Source: Paenibacillus aceti (lineage in GTDB: Bacteria; Bacillota; Bacilli; Paenibacillales; Paenibacillaceae). From it: a stretch of DNA of 64,000 bases. How positions within the stretch are numbered: position 1 is the stretch's first letter; the number at the start of each line of letters is the position of its first letter. Both the position numbers and the translations under genes were made by a program. Where the stretch lies: assembly GCF_003614185.1 (NCBI RefSeq), contig NZ_KZ987724.1:4123068-4187067 (forward strand), read 5' to 3'. The notes below the pieces were generated by a model. The model saw only the letters and a program-made list of their open reading frames with translations, ran no database searches and was not told where the DNA came from. This document shows, one piece after another, positions 10,534 to 19,013 of the stretch.

Positions 10534-11655
10534 ATGAACGTTCACCCGGATTGGTTAGATCATGCTTATCAGGCATCGTTGAAGAAGGTCATTACATTAA
10601 GCCATAAAATCGGTGTAAGCTTCCCCCATGTATGCCTGAATGGCAGCTACAACTGTGAAGACGTCTCCTTCTGGACCTCGGGGTTCTGGGGAGGCCTGCT
10701 GTGGCTAACCTATCGCGAGACCAAGGATGAGGCTTTGAAGAAATTGGCTATAAACATCGAGCAAGAGCTCAACGTTCCGTTGTTCGACTTCTACGATATT
10801 CATCATGATGTCGGATTTATGTACTTGCCGACGGCCGTTGTGAACTATCAGTGGACTGGAAATGAAGAATCCCGGCGAACTGGCCTGATTGCGGCCAGCC
10901 ACTTGGCGGGCAGATTTAATCTGAAGGGACAATTCATCCGAGCCTGGACAGATCGCGTCGATCCGAATAGTACGGGCTGGGCGATTATCGATTGCCTCAT
11001 GAACTTGCCATTGCTATTCTGGGCCTCGAAGGAGGAGCATGACCCTCGGTTCAGACATATCGCGGTGGCCCATGCAGACACGGTACTGAAGCATTTTGTA
11101 CGGGATGACTGGACTGTTCCTCATATCGTAAGCTTCAATCCCGAGATAGGGGAGAAGATTGAGAACCTGGGCGGGCAGGGCCTCGGTCCGGATTCGGTGT
11201 GGTCAAGGGGACAGGCATGGGCCATCTATGGCTTTGCGATCGCAGCCCGTGAGACAGGTAAAGCCGAATATCTTACGGCTGCTAAGAATATCGCCAACTA
11301 CTTCCTATCGCATCTGCCTGCAGACCGGGTTCCTTATTGGGATTTCAAAACGGCGGAGGCAGATAAGCATGTGCGTGACTCCTCAGCTGCCGCCTGCACA
11401 GCAAGTGGTCTGCTGGAGCTAAGTATGCTGCTCGAGGATCGGACAGAGAAGGCCTATTACTATGAGAGTGCGCTGGCAATACTCAAGGGTCTCTATGACA
11501 ACTACGCCGATTTCAGTGACCAGCAGGATGCGATCCTTACCAAAGGAACTGTATCGTATCCGGTAAATAAACATGTGAATGTACCTATTATCTACGGGGA
11601 TTACTATTTCGTAGAAGCGCTAGCCAAAGTGTATGGGCATCCCGGGCTGTTCTAA
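10534..11655 (+). CDS. Glycoside hydrolase family 88 unsaturated glucuronyl hydrolase
   Basis: 373 residues, the usual length. The alpha/alpha-barrel family motifs are present: DVGFMYLPTAVVNYQWTG near 95, NSTGWAIIDCLMNLPLLFWA near 150 and DSVWSRGQAWAIYGFA near 225. GH88 enzymes hydrate the delta-4,5 unsaturated uronate left by polysaccharide lyases, releasing it from the oligosaccharide. No signal peptide is present, so it acts in the cytoplasm after import. It follows the regulator by 156 bp and has a good ribosome site (GAGGAG). Its presence is the best clue that the two lyases attack a uronic-acid-containing polymer such as a glycosaminoglycan. Confidence 0.9.
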   Translation: MNVHPDWLDHAYQASLKKVITLSHKIGVSFPHVCLNGSYNCEDVSFWTSGFWGGLLWLTYRETKDEALKKLAINIEQELNVPLFDFYDIHHDVGFMYLPTAVVNYQWTGNEESRRTGLIAASHLAGRFNLKGQFIRAWTDRVDPNSTGWAIIDCLMNLPLLFWASKEEHDPRFRHIAVAHADTVLKHFVRDDWTVPHIVSFNPEIGEKIENLGGQGLGPDSVWSRGQAWAIYGFAIAARETGKAEYLTAAKNIANYFLSHLPADRVPYWDFKTAEADKHVRDSSAAACTASGLLELSMLLEDRTEKAYYYESALAILKGLYDNYADFSDQQDAILTKGTVSYPVNKHVNVPIIYGDYYFVEALAKVYGHPGLF

Positions 11656-11690
11656 TAGAGGTGATGAGTATAGGGCTCTGTTGGAGAGCT

Positions 11691-12464
11691 CTACCTTGAA
11701 GAAATAAACTCTCCAAAATCAATTTGACGCAGCTCATAATCCGCACCGATGCTTTTCAGATCCGCTTCTATTTTCATGGCGCGCGATTCAATTCCTTTAA
11801 AAACCTGTAAAGGCAAGGAACTCAAATAGACTTTCGCTTGTGAATAATCACAGGAGAAGGTCTTTTTAATGAATAACAGCGTCTTGATCTTATCGCTACC
11901 TTCGCCAGTAATAAATACTTTATAATAGTTGTACTCTTCCGTCTCGTCGGCCTCCCCATCCCCAGAGCCGCGCGGAAGCAAGACACTGTGAAGAAACTCC
12001 TCCAGGTTGTCATAGGCAATGTCAAAATCCCAAGAGCCTGTCCCGTGCTCGGCAGTATATATGGTGGTATCCCCTCTGGATAGATCAAGGCAGTAAGGGT
12101 CTCCTTCATCTGAAGCAATGACCAGATAGCTGTCCGGCCATTCCGAGATAACCTCATCCGTCACAGGATTATAGCTGTACCCCAATTGACCCTGCACGAG
12201 GTCTCTAGCACCGTAAATATCAAGATTAATATATTCATCCGTGCTCCACCCCAGCGATTCAGGGACATAGTGCTGCAAGAAATAGAGGTATTCATCTGGC
12301 AAGCGCCATTGCTCAGTCACAGTACGTACATCATGCTCTTCAGCTTCAGTGATCAGGTGCATTGGGTATTTAGCGTATAATTCCGGATTTTGTCCGCGTA
12401 TCGCGTCCAGCACCTCTTGCATCTTCTCTATAATAGCGTCGATCTTCGGATGGTTATTCTCCAA
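11691..12464 (-). CDS. SMI1/KNR4 domain protein with C-terminal L7/L12-like domain
   Basis: 257 residues; TTG start after GAGGTG. Residues about 15-165 show the SMI1/KNR4 (SUKH) pattern, with LPDEYLYFLQHY near 35, a central DSYLVIASDEGDPYCLDLS and a terminal FDIAYDNLEEFLHSVLL. The tail (about 185-257, YYKVFITGEGSDKIKTLLF onward) resembles the small alpha/beta domain of ribosomal L7/L12 C-termini. SUKH proteins are often immunity proteins for contact-dependent or polymorphic toxins, but many are orphans. No toxin gene is adjacent. It is convergent with the GH88 gene, so a link to sugar use is unlikely. Confidence 0.75.
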   Translation of the reverse strand: MENNHPKIDAIIEKMQEVLDAIRGQNPELYAKYPMHLITEAEEHDVRTVTEQWRLPDEYLYFLQHYVPESLGWSTDEYINLDIYGARDLVQGQLGYSYNPVTDEVISEWPDSYLVIASDEGDPYCLDLSRGDTTIYTAEHGTGSWDFDIAYDNLEEFLHSVLLPRGSGDGEADETEEYNYYKVFITGEGSDKIKTLLFIKKTFSCDYSQAKVYLSSLPLQVFKGIESRAMKIEADLKSIGADYELRQIDFGEFISSR

Positions 12465-12544
12465 AACGTTTCACCTCTCTGGATCCACAGATTCATTGGC
12501 ATTTTCTCGTAGATATCATAACATGGTTCAAGGTCATTGCTAAC

Positions 12545-12585
12545 AAAAAAACGGCCTTCATCCCTAGAATTCGGGAAAAAGGCCG
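12545..12585 (-). terminator. Intrinsic terminator of mqo
   Basis: Arms CGGCCTT (12552-12558) and AAGGCCG (12579-12585), followed on the minus strand by a run of seven T. It lies just downstream of the mqo stop. Confidence 0.82.
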
Positions 12586-12613
12586 CCTACGCTTCACTAT
12601 ATTATCTCATTGT

Positions 12614-14113
12614 CTATTGAACAGCTTGCGGTTCACCATTCAAACCCAGCGCCCGCGAGGTTGAAGTATGAATCTGCTGAATCAGCTCCGGCTGGCTTAA
12701 GAGACGTATGCCATAGGAAGGGATCATCTCCTTGATCTTCGGCTCCCACGCCTTGATATGCTGCGGGAAGCATCTATTGATCACCTCGAGCATGACAGGA
12801 ACCGCGGTGGAAGCGCCCGGTGAAGCGCCGAGCAAGGCCGCGATGGACCCATCGGCAGCGCTGATGACCTCCGTACCAAATTGCAACGTTCCTTTGCCAG
12901 AAGCCGTATCCTTAATAATCTGCACACGTTGGCCTGCCACGACCAGATCCCAGTCCTCACTCTTGGCGTTCGGCACAAACTCCCGCAGCGCCTCGATGCG
13001 CTTCTCCTTCGATAGCATCAGCTGCTTGATCAGATAGGTCGTCAATGAAGCGTTCTTCACGCCTGCCGCAAGCATTGTTACGAGGTTATGCGGTTTGACG
13101 GAAGTAATCAGATCGAACATGGAGCCGAATTTGAGGAATTTCGGTGTAAAACCGGCAAACGGGCCAAATAACAGCGATTCCTTGCCCTCGATTAATCTGG
13201 AATCCAGATGAGGAACTGACATCGGCGGAGCCCCCACTGGAGCCTGACCGTATACCTTGGCATAATGCTGCGCGACTACATCCGGATTCTTGCAGACCAT
13301 GAACAATCCGCTTACCGGGAAGCCGCCGATCCCCTTGCCTTCGGGAATGCCCGACTTCTGTAGCAGGTGAAGGCTTCCGCCACCGCCGCCGATGAAGACA
13401 AATTTAGCCGTATGACGCGTAACAGCACCGCTCTCGGCATTACGAACTTTCAATTCCCATCTGCCATCACTCGTCCGCTTCACATCATCCACCTGGTGGT
13501 TGAAGTGCAGATCAACGCCTTTGCTCTGCAAATGCTTGAACAAAATGCGCGTTAAGGCTCCAAAGTTAACATCCGTTCCCGAGTTAATCCTCGTTGCGGC
13601 GATCGGCCCACTTACCGTCCGATCCTTCATCATCAGTGGAATCCATTCCTTCAGCTTCGCTGGATCATCGGAATACTCCATCCCTTGGAATAGCGGGTTG
13701 CTGGATAACGCTTCGAACCTCTTCTTCAAAAAGGTAACATCCTTGGCCCCTTGAACAAAGCTCATATGAGGCACCTGTACGATAAAATCCCGCGGATTAC
13801 GAATCAGCTTACTGTCTACAAGATAAGTCCAGAATTGCTTGGAAACCTGATACTCTTCATTGACTTTAATCGCTTTGCTAATATCGATGGAGCCATCCGG
13901 TTTCTCGACGGTGTAGTTAAGCTCACATAATGAAGAATGCCCGGTTCCCGCATTATTCCACTCATTGGAGCTTTCCTCACCTGCGCTGCCGCGCCTTTCG
14001 AACACCGTCATCTCCCAGTCCGGTGCTAATTCCTTCAACAGTGCCCCTAGGGTTGCACTCATAATTCCGGCACCGATTAAGATAACGTCTGTTTCGGTTT
14101 GTCTGTTAGTCAT
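12614..14113 (-). CDS. mqo: Malate:quinone oxidoreductase
   Basis: 499 residues, full length. The N-terminal FAD-binding motif is [17 protein letters not shown]. Family segments include [40 protein letters not shown] and the C-terminal [20 protein letters not shown]. The membrane-associated flavoenzyme oxidises malate to oxaloacetate and passes electrons to quinone, bypassing NAD-dependent malate dehydrogenase in the TCA cycle. The gene is monocistronic: a terminator follows, and a 26-bp perfect palindrome sits about 120 bp upstream. That suggests its own regulator. Confidence 0.95.
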   Translation of the reverse strand: MTNRQTETDVILIGAGIMSATLGALLKELAPDWEMTVFERRGSAGEESSNEWNNAGTGHSSLCELNYTVEKPDGSIDISKAIKVNEEYQVSKQFWTYLVDSKLIRNPRDFIVQVPHMSFVQGAKDVTFLKKRFEALSSNPLFQGMEYSDDPAKLKEWIPLMMKDRTVSGPIAATRINSGTDVNFGALTRILFKHLQSKGVDLHFNHQVDDVKRTSDGRWELKVRNAESGAVTRHTAKFVFIGGGGGSLHLLQKSGIPEGKGIGGFPVSGLFMVCKNPDVVAQHYAKVYGQAPVGAPPMSVPHLDSRLIEGKESLLFGPFAGFTPKFLKFGSMFDLITSVKPHNLVTMLAAGVKNASLTTYLIKQLMLSKEKRIEALREFVPNAKSEDWDLVVAGQRVQIIKDTASGKGTLQFGTEVISAADGSIAALLGASPGASTAVPVMLEVINRCFPQHIKAWEPKIKEMIPSYGIRLLSQPELIQQIHTSTSRALGLNGEPQAVQ

Positions 14114-14230
14114 TTTGCCGTCCGTCCTTACATTCTAATATTTGACGAAAAGATGTAAGCGCTCTTATGCAGACTTCCACAACATGCCGGGGTGAACTTG
14201 GCCGCACACCTCTTCTGGATACATAATGAT

Positions 14231-14256
14231 TTAATTATAGGGATCCCTATAATTAA
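14231..14256. promoter_or_regulatory. 26-bp perfect palindrome upstream of mqo
   Basis: The half site TTAATTATAGGGA is followed directly by its exact reverse complement. On the minus strand the outer part reads TATAAT (14239-14234), so the palindrome would overlap the -10 of an mqo promoter. The -35 is weak. Most likely it is an operator for a dimeric repressor (inference). With no spacer and no U-run it is unlikely to be a terminator. Confidence 0.65.
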
Positions 14257-14359
14257 AATTAAAGATTTATTTTTATTATATGATATTTAATTTCCATTTA
14301 ATAGACATGAAGCTACAAATTTAAATGATAGGCTGTATCAAAATATTCTTTCAGTATGC

Positions 14360-14398
14360 AAAAAATGACGGCGCAGGGGTTAAATCCTTACCGTCATC
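14360..14398 (-). terminator. Intrinsic terminator of trpB
   Basis: Arms ATGACGG (14365-14371) and CCGTCAT (14391-14397), followed on the minus strand by six T. It lies about 20 bp after the trpB stop. Confidence 0.78.
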
Positions 14399-14419
14399 TT
14401 ACTTTTTACACACTATTTA

Positions 14420-15586
14420 TTACTTCTTAAGCATCTGGAAGACTTGTTCGACATCCTTATCGCCACGGCCAGACAGATTCACGATAAGAATCTGATCCTT
14501 GCGCATCGTAGGAGCAAGCTTCTTGGCGTAAGCCACCGCATGAGCACTCTCCAAGGCAGGGATAATCCCCTCCGTACGGGACAATTCCTGGAACGCTTCA
14601 AGCACTTCCTCATTGGTTATGGTCACATACTCAGCTCGGCCTGAGACTTTCAGGTGGCTATGCTCCGGTCCAATACCCGGATAGTCCAGCCCTGCCGCAA
14701 TCGAATAGGTCTTCCGTGGCTCGCCCTGCTCATCGAGCAGCACCAGACACTTGAAGCCGTGAATGACGCTTGGCACACCTTGCGTTAGGGTCGGCGCTTG
14801 GTCAGGCTCGACGCCGATCAGGCGGACAGTAGGCTCATCAATATAATGTGCGAACGCGCCGATCGCATTGCTGCCGCCTCCAACGCAGGCTATCACCCCA
14901 TCAGGCAGACGACCTTCCTTCTCCAGGATCTGGCGTCTCGATTCGTCGCTAATGATGGATTGGAAGTGCTTGACCATCGTTGGGAATGGATGAGGTCCTA
15001 CAGCGGAGCCAAGCAGATAGAATGTGTTCTGATAGTTCTTCACCAGATCATTCAGCGCTTCATCGACCGCATCCTTCAAACGGCCCTGCCCCTTACTTAC
15101 CGGAACGACGGTCGCTCCAAGCAGTTCCATCCGGAACACGTTCAGCGCCTGACGGCGGGTATCCTCGGCGCCCATATAGATGACACATTCCATATCGAAC
15201 ATCGCGCAGGCTGTCGCTGTCGCTACACCGTGCTGCCCTGCTCCGGTCTCGGCGATAATCCGTTTTGCGCCCATCCTTTTGGCTAACAGAATCTGACCGA
15301 TCGCGTTGTTGATTTTATGCGCTCCTGTATGATTCAGATCCTCCCGCTTCAGATAAATCTTGGCGCCGCCCCAAATGTCGGATAATCGCTCCGCATACGT
15401 TAACGGACTCTCACGACCCACATACTCGCGGAGATAGTAACGCAATTCTTCATTGAACTCCGGATCGTCTTTGAATTTGTAGAACTGTTCACTTAAATAG
15501 TTCATGACCTCTTGCAGTTCCGGCGGTACGAAGCTGCCTCCGAACTCCCCGAAATACCCTTGTTGCTGCATCTGCTGGCTCATCAT
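14420..15586 (-). CDS. trpB: Tryptophan synthase beta chain, stand-alone copy
   Basis: 388 residues from ATG 15586, which has GGAGG 6 nt upstream. An upstream extension of the frame would overlap sfsA and has no ribosome site. The PLP lysine motif [15 protein letters not shown] is near residue 85, followed by [15 protein letters not shown] and the phosphate-binding [10 protein letters not shown] near 230. TrpB joins indole and serine to make tryptophan, normally with TrpA. No other trp gene is near; the gene sits after hprK-like and sfsA genes. The sequence is of the canonical TrpB1 type. It may be a second copy, or it may work with a distant trpA. Confidence 0.93.
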   Translation of the reverse strand: MMSQQMQQQGYFGEFGGSFVPPELQEVMNYLSEQFYKFKDDPEFNEELRYYLREYVGRESPLTYAERLSDIWGGAKIYLKREDLNHTGAHKINNAIGQILLAKRMGAKRIIAETGAGQHGVATATACAMFDMECVIYMGAEDTRRQALNVFRMELLGATVVPVSKGQGRLKDAVDEALNDLVKNYQNTFYLLGSAVGPHPFPTMVKHFQSIISDESRRQILEKEGRLPDGVIACVGGGSNAIGAFAHYIDEPTVRLIGVEPDQAPTLTQGVPSVIHGFKCLVLLDEQGEPRKTYSIAAGLDYPGIGPEHSHLKVSGRAEYVTITNEEVLEAFQELSRTEGIIPALESAHAVAYAKKLAPTMRKDQILIVNLSGRGDKDVEQVFQMLKK

Positions 15587-15674
15587 GTAACACCTCCATA
15601 ATTGATACAATTGAAAATTTTTCTTACTATCGTACCATAATTTTCTGCTTATGAGAGGTTTATTTTCGCGAGCT

Positions 15675-16370
15675 CTATATACCTTCGATGTGAACTGGAA
15701 GCGGCGCATCAAGCAGGCAGGTCTCTTCTTCAACTACGGCGTCATAGGCGAGAATTTGTACACCCTGGAGCGACGCTTGCCGTAAGGCATCTGCAAAGGT
15801 GGGGTCCATCTCCCGATAAGGTGTAAAAGCGTGACAGCCTTTCATTTGCACGATAAACAATATTGCAGCCGTGTACCCTTCCTGGACGGCCTTGATAAGC
15901 TCCAGTACATGCTTAGACCCTCTGGAGGTTGGTGCATCAGGAAACATCGCTACCCCATCCTGCTCAAGGGTAACCCCTTTGACCTCAATAAATCCTTTTT
16001 CCTCCCCCTTCTCAAAATAGAGATCAAATCGCGAATCCCCATAGGTGACTTCCCTTTGTACATGGTTTACCACGCCAAACTCCGCCAACTTTCCTGCCTG
16101 AAGCGCCTCAAACGCCATCCTATTGGGAGCCTGGGAATCGATGTTGACCCAGCTTCCGTACTTATCTACGGCAATTAGTGAGAATCGGGTCTTCCGGCTA
16201 GGGTTATCACTGGACTCTAGAAGCACCTCGACGCCGGGTTGAAGCAATTCGGTCAAGCGTCCGGTATTTTTGATATGCACCTGTTCTTTGATATCCTGGA
16301 TGAACACCTCGGCGATGAAGCGATTCACTTTCCGCTCAAACCGGCCATGTACTATATTCGTATACTTCAT
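15675..16370 (-). CDS. sfsA: SfsA family DNA/RNA nuclease
   Basis: 231 residues, the usual length. The N-terminal OB-like part is followed by a PD-(D/E)XK-like core. Family markers are the run [20 protein letters not shown], then [16 protein letters not shown] and [19 protein letters not shown]. SfsA was first described as a sugar-fermentation stimulation protein; later work treats the family as nucleic-acid-binding nucleases. Its ATG overlaps the stop of the HPr-kinase-like gene (ATGA, 16367-16370), so translation is coupled. That pairing hints at a shared role in carbon control. Confidence 0.9.
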   Translation of the reverse strand: MKYTNIVHGRFERKVNRFIAEVFIQDIKEQVHIKNTGRLTELLQPGVEVLLESSDNPSRKTRFSLIAVDKYGSWVNIDSQAPNRMAFEALQAGKLAEFGVVNHVQREVTYGDSRFDLYFEKGEEKGFIEVKGVTLEQDGVAMFPDAPTSRGSKHVLELIKAVQEGYTAAILFIVQMKGCHAFTPYREMDPTFADALRQASLQGVQILAYDAVVEEETCLLDAPLPVHIEGI

Positions 16371-17287
16371 GACTCCTGCATCTCATCTTCGATCCGCTGC
16401 ATGAACTCTTCTGCGGCGCTATAGCCAAGCTGCTTCAGGTACCAATTATTGGCCGCTGCCTCGATCAAACCAGCTACGTCGCGCCCGGGTTGAAGCTGAA
16501 TCTCGATATGCGGGATTTTCACACCTAGATATTCCGTGAATTGCGGCTCGACCTCCAGCTCATTATTCAGGCAATCTCCTTGCCACGGGGATAGCTCGAT
16601 ATCGAGCACAATCCGCGTCTCATCCTGAAAGGCCCTGCGCCCATATTGGCGTACGACATTAATCAGGCCGACACTGCGCAGAGCGAGAAATTCGCGTGTC
16701 GTCTCATTATGAGTTCCAAGCAACGTTGACGGGCTTAGCTTCTTAAGCACAACGATATCATCGGCTACGAAACGATGTCCCCTTCGGATCAGCGTATGAG
16801 CCGTCTCGCTCTTGCCGATCCCGGATCTACCCCTGAGTAGGATGCCGATGCCGGAGACGTTCACACATACCCCATGGATGGATACCTCCGGCGCCATGGC
16901 CTTGACCAGATAGCTGTCCAGTCTGGCAATAAACTCCGGTGTCGTCTCTGGCGTCCGCAGCAGCGGAATGCCCTCCTGATCACAGAATAAGGTCAGAAAA
17001 GGGATCTCCTGCTGCCCGGATGTCACAATAAAGCATGGTGGATGATATTTAACGACATTCCCGATATGCAGCTTGCGCTCCTCAACCGTACGTGTCAGCA
17101 AATAGTTAATTTCCTTGCGGCCCAGTATTTGCACCCGCTTCATCGGAAAGAAATCAAAATACCCCACAAACTCCAGCCCCGGTCTATGCGTCCGCGGACG
17201 GGTAATCTCACGATCCATCCGGCTTGCTCCCGCAAGCACCTCTAATTTGAACACTTCCTTAAGGGTTTGAACAGTGATCGTCTTCAT
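16367..17287 (-). CDS. HPr kinase/phosphorylase paralogue
   Basis: 306 residues from ATG 17287 (GGAGG 8 nt upstream). It aligns along the full HprK length: an N-terminal domain with RPGLEFVGYFDFFP, the histidine in SIHGV, Walker A GRSGIGKSE near 155, and the double aspartate in FVADDIV near 180. A late PGRDVAGLIEAAANNW segment is also present. The family signature around EIRGLGIINV is changed here to LALRSVGLINV: the acidic residue and the following Gly are lost, and the Lys of the ELVKRGHR segment is Arg. HprK phosphorylates HPr on serine to signal carbon status. True hprK usually sits beside lgt. This divergent copy, coupled to sfsA, may target another HPr-like protein (Crh or NPr type) or have lost the phosphorylase activity. 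Confidence 0.85.
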   Translation of the reverse strand: MKTITVQTLKEVFKLEVLAGASRMDREITRPRTHRPGLEFVGYFDFFPMKRVQILGRKEINYLLTRTVEERKLHIGNVVKYHPPCFIVTSGQQEIPFLTLFCDQEGIPLLRTPETTPEFIARLDSYLVKAMAPEVSIHGVCVNVSGIGILLRGRSGIGKSETAHTLIRRGHRFVADDIVVLKKLSPSTLLGTHNETTREFLALRSVGLINVVRQYGRRAFQDETRIVLDIELSPWQGDCLNNELEVEPQFTEYLGVKIPHIEIQLQPGRDVAGLIEAAANNWYLKQLGYSAAEEFMQRIEDEMQES

Positions 17288-17435
17288 GCGTCTCTCCTCC
17301 TGCAACAGGCGCACCCCAAATACGCCCGAAATTCAATACTGCGGTTCCAGATATATTCAATAGTCAGTAGGCTTGTTCCTTTAAACTAGTTGAGTTGATT
17401 TTAACAGAAATCCGGCCTTAGTTCCCTTTCGTGTT

Positions 17436-17845
17436 CCAACAGTTATGAGACAGTTCGCTTTTTTGTGGGCAAAGCCACGATCTCAAACTCCGTATTTATT
17501 CGCGTCGGCTTCGATCCTTGTACCATCTATGGCGCAAGAGACAAATACGGTCGGTCAGGACTCTCCCCTGATCTAGCGGTCAAAAATGTCCGTTAGAGCA
17601 TAAAAACAACAACTACGCTCCTCTAACGGACACTTTTGACCCTTAGAAGCACAAAATGCTATTTTTCGCGACAATTTCCCTTGTAATGGACATAAATGTC
17701 CGTTACAAGGGCGGGGTGCCACAGAATCAACGCTAACGGACATTTATGTCCGTGTCCGAGTGATCCGACCAGAACAGGGGGATGTTCACATTTTGGGGCA
17801 CGCAAAAGAGGCGTCTCAAAGTCGGAAGATCTACTTTTGAGACAG
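17436..17845 (-). mobile_element. IS1182-family insertion sequence remnant
   Basis: On the minus strand, 17542-17483 encodes CAIDGTRIEADANKYGV and then a stop. This is the conserved IDGTKIEA-ANKY block of IS1182-type transposases. At the upstream end, GGGGCTGTCTCAAAAGT (minus strand, about 17849-17833) resembles a typical terminal repeat of these elements. A related GAGACAG sequence is at 17447. The rest of the transposase is gone, so the element is inactive. The TIR-like part forms a hairpin (arms 17813-17820 and 17834-17842) that could also end carD transcription. Confidence 0.68.
17578..17753. repeat. Three nested palindromes sharing an ACGGACAT core
   Basis: First: 21-bp arms at 17578-17598 and 17622-17642 with one mismatch. 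Second: 17679-17710, a 32-bp palindrome with one mismatched pair. Third: 17736-17753, core ACGGACAT-TT-ATGTCCGT. All carry TAACGGACA or its complement. Nothing in the stretch codes. They could be a small repetitive element moved by the adjacent IS or a family of genome repeats. Confidence 0.7.
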
Positions 17846-17871
17846 CCCCTTATGTTGCGTTCATTCAAATG

Positions 17872-18372
17872 TTAAGCGTTCTGCATAATCATTCCATTTA
17901 CTTCGTCCAGTACGGCCTCAAAGGTCGTTCCCAGAGCGATTGAGATCTCTTTGAACAAAATGTTCTGCGTCGAAGTTAGCATCGTCTGGTCTTGATTGCT
18001 CAGCTTTTTGTTGTTACTTTCGGCCTTTCGCTTTTGACGAATTAACGTATTTATAATTTGAGCGATTTCCTCCCGGTTGCCAGAACTAATGATTTTGGAA
18101 TAGGTTTGCTTGCGATCATTGTTCTTCTCGATCCATTGGAGGCCCGGAGATTTAAAAGATTGGATAATTTCCATTGCTTCCTCTCTGCCAATCAGGTTTA
18201 TCATGAGCAAGTTGTGGTTGTCTACCGGAGTGCTAATCTTTAAATTATCATCGCTCAATGGATGCAAATCGTAATAAAGTTTCACTGTGCCGGCAATTTC
18301 CTTTTCACTTATACTATCAATTCTGCAAATGCCATGTGCTGAATATATAACCAAATGACCCACTTCAAACAT
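17872..18372 (-). CDS. CarD/CdnL-TRCF family transcriptional regulator
   Basis: 166 residues. The N-terminal Tudor-like RNA-polymerase-interaction domain is recognisable in the first 60 residues: FEVGHLVIYSAHGICRIDSI, then YYDLHPLSDDNLKISTPVDN. A helical C-terminal part follows (about 80-166). CarD proteins bind the RNAP beta subunit and stabilise open complexes. It is divergent from a MarR gene, and the two share operators, so MarR probably represses both. A promoter with TTGTCA, 18 bp and TATAAT is visible at 18448-18419. Confidence 0.87.
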   Translation of the reverse strand: MFEVGHLVIYSAHGICRIDSISEKEIAGTVKLYYDLHPLSDDNLKISTPVDNHNLLMINLIGREEAMEIIQSFKSPGLQWIEKNNDRKQTYSKIISSGNREEIAQIINTLIRQKRKAESNNKKLSNQDQTMLTSTQNILFKEISIALGTTFEAVLDEVNGMIMQNA

Positions 18373-18393
18373 GCTGTTACCTCCCTTGCCTTC

Positions 18394-18471
18394 GTCAACC
18401 TAGTTGACATATAACTCTATTATACACCATTGTCAACCTAGTTGACAATGGTAAGGCGCTTTTTGTATATT
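18394..18471. promoter_or_regulatory. Divergent carD/marR promoters with two palindromic operators
   Basis: Operator 1 is GTCAACCTAGTTGAC (18394-18408). Operator 2 is a 25-bp palindrome with the same core (18427-18451). The carD promoter has -35 TTGTCA (18448-18443) and -10 TATAAT (18424-18419). The marR promoter has -35 TTGACA (18442-18447), an 18-bp spacer and -10 TATATT (18466-18471). Operator 2 covers both -35 boxes and operator 1 lies just past the carD start. This is a classic autoregulated MarR arrangement. Confidence 0.85.
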
Positions 18472-18502
18472 GAATGAGGATATGCCGAAAGGAATGATTA
18501 CA

Positions 18503-18943
18503 ATGAGTATGGAATTGCAAAATCTAAATTTGATAGACCTGATCAGTGAACGTCATGTCCATCTCCGCAGCTTAATCAATCAATTGTGGAATACAAGCTC
18601 CGATATTCACATTTCCAATTCGGAGTGGTTCATTATGGCAAGAATCTATAAGAAGCAGGTCACCATATCTTATGTTGCCAAGCATGTAGACATCTCCCGC
18701 CAAGCCACCCATAAATTGATTAAAAATATGGAATCCAAAGGCCTAGTAGAAATCAGCAAAGCGCAGCATAATAACAAAGACAAATGCATCCAGCTAACCG
18801 AGCTCGGCGAGGAATGCTACGAACGAAACAAAGCGATTAAAGCAACGCTGGAGGCCAAGATTATCGCCGCTATCGGAGTCGAGCAAGCAGAGCATCTTAT
18901 GCAAGTTTTGAAGCTGAATTGGGGATTGGAGATGGATGCGTAA
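18503..18943 (+). CDS. MarR family transcriptional regulator
   Basis: 146 residues from ATG 18503, with AAGGA 9 nt upstream. An upstream ATG at 18470 is excluded because it lies in the -10 box. The winged helix is seen at about residues 45-105: TISYVAKHVDISRQATHKLI, then NMESKGLVEI and a KDKCIQLTELG wing. MarR dimers bind palindromes of the type found immediately upstream. It probably represses itself and carD. The inducing ligand is unknown. Confidence 0.9.
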   Translation: MSMELQNLNLIDLISERHVHLRSLINQLWNTSSDIHISNSEWFIMARIYKKQVTISYVAKHVDISRQATHKLIKNMESKGLVEISKAQHNNKDKCIQLTELGEECYERNKAIKATLEAKIIAAIGVEQAEHLMQVLKLNWGLEMDA

Positions 18944-18960
18944 ACAACGCGAAAGGCATG

Positions 18961-18997
18961 AAAAAAACTCCCCCGTCCTGCTTCCAGGACAAGGGAG
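18961..18997 (-). terminator. Terminator of the LPXTG adhesin gene
   Basis: Inverted repeat CTCCC-CCGTCCTG / CAGGACAA-GGGAG, followed on the minus strand by seven T. It also separates the gene from the convergent marR. Confidence 0.82.
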
Positions 18998-19013
18998 CAC
19001 AAGTGCCAACGGA

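Noticed and set aside
14798-15286. Long plus-strand open frame opposite trpB
   Set aside because: It is antisense to conserved TrpB blocks and has no family resemblance or ribosome site.
15587-15733. N-terminal extension of trpB
   Set aside because: It would overlap sfsA, lacks a ribosome site, and TrpB homologues begin near ATG 15586.
17659-17868. 69-residue minus-strand open frame
   Set aside because: It lies across the palindromes and the IS end; no start signal and the amino-acid pattern follows the repeats.
18470-18502. Upstream ATG for marR
   Set aside because: It falls in the -10 box of the marR promoter and would precede the transcription start.
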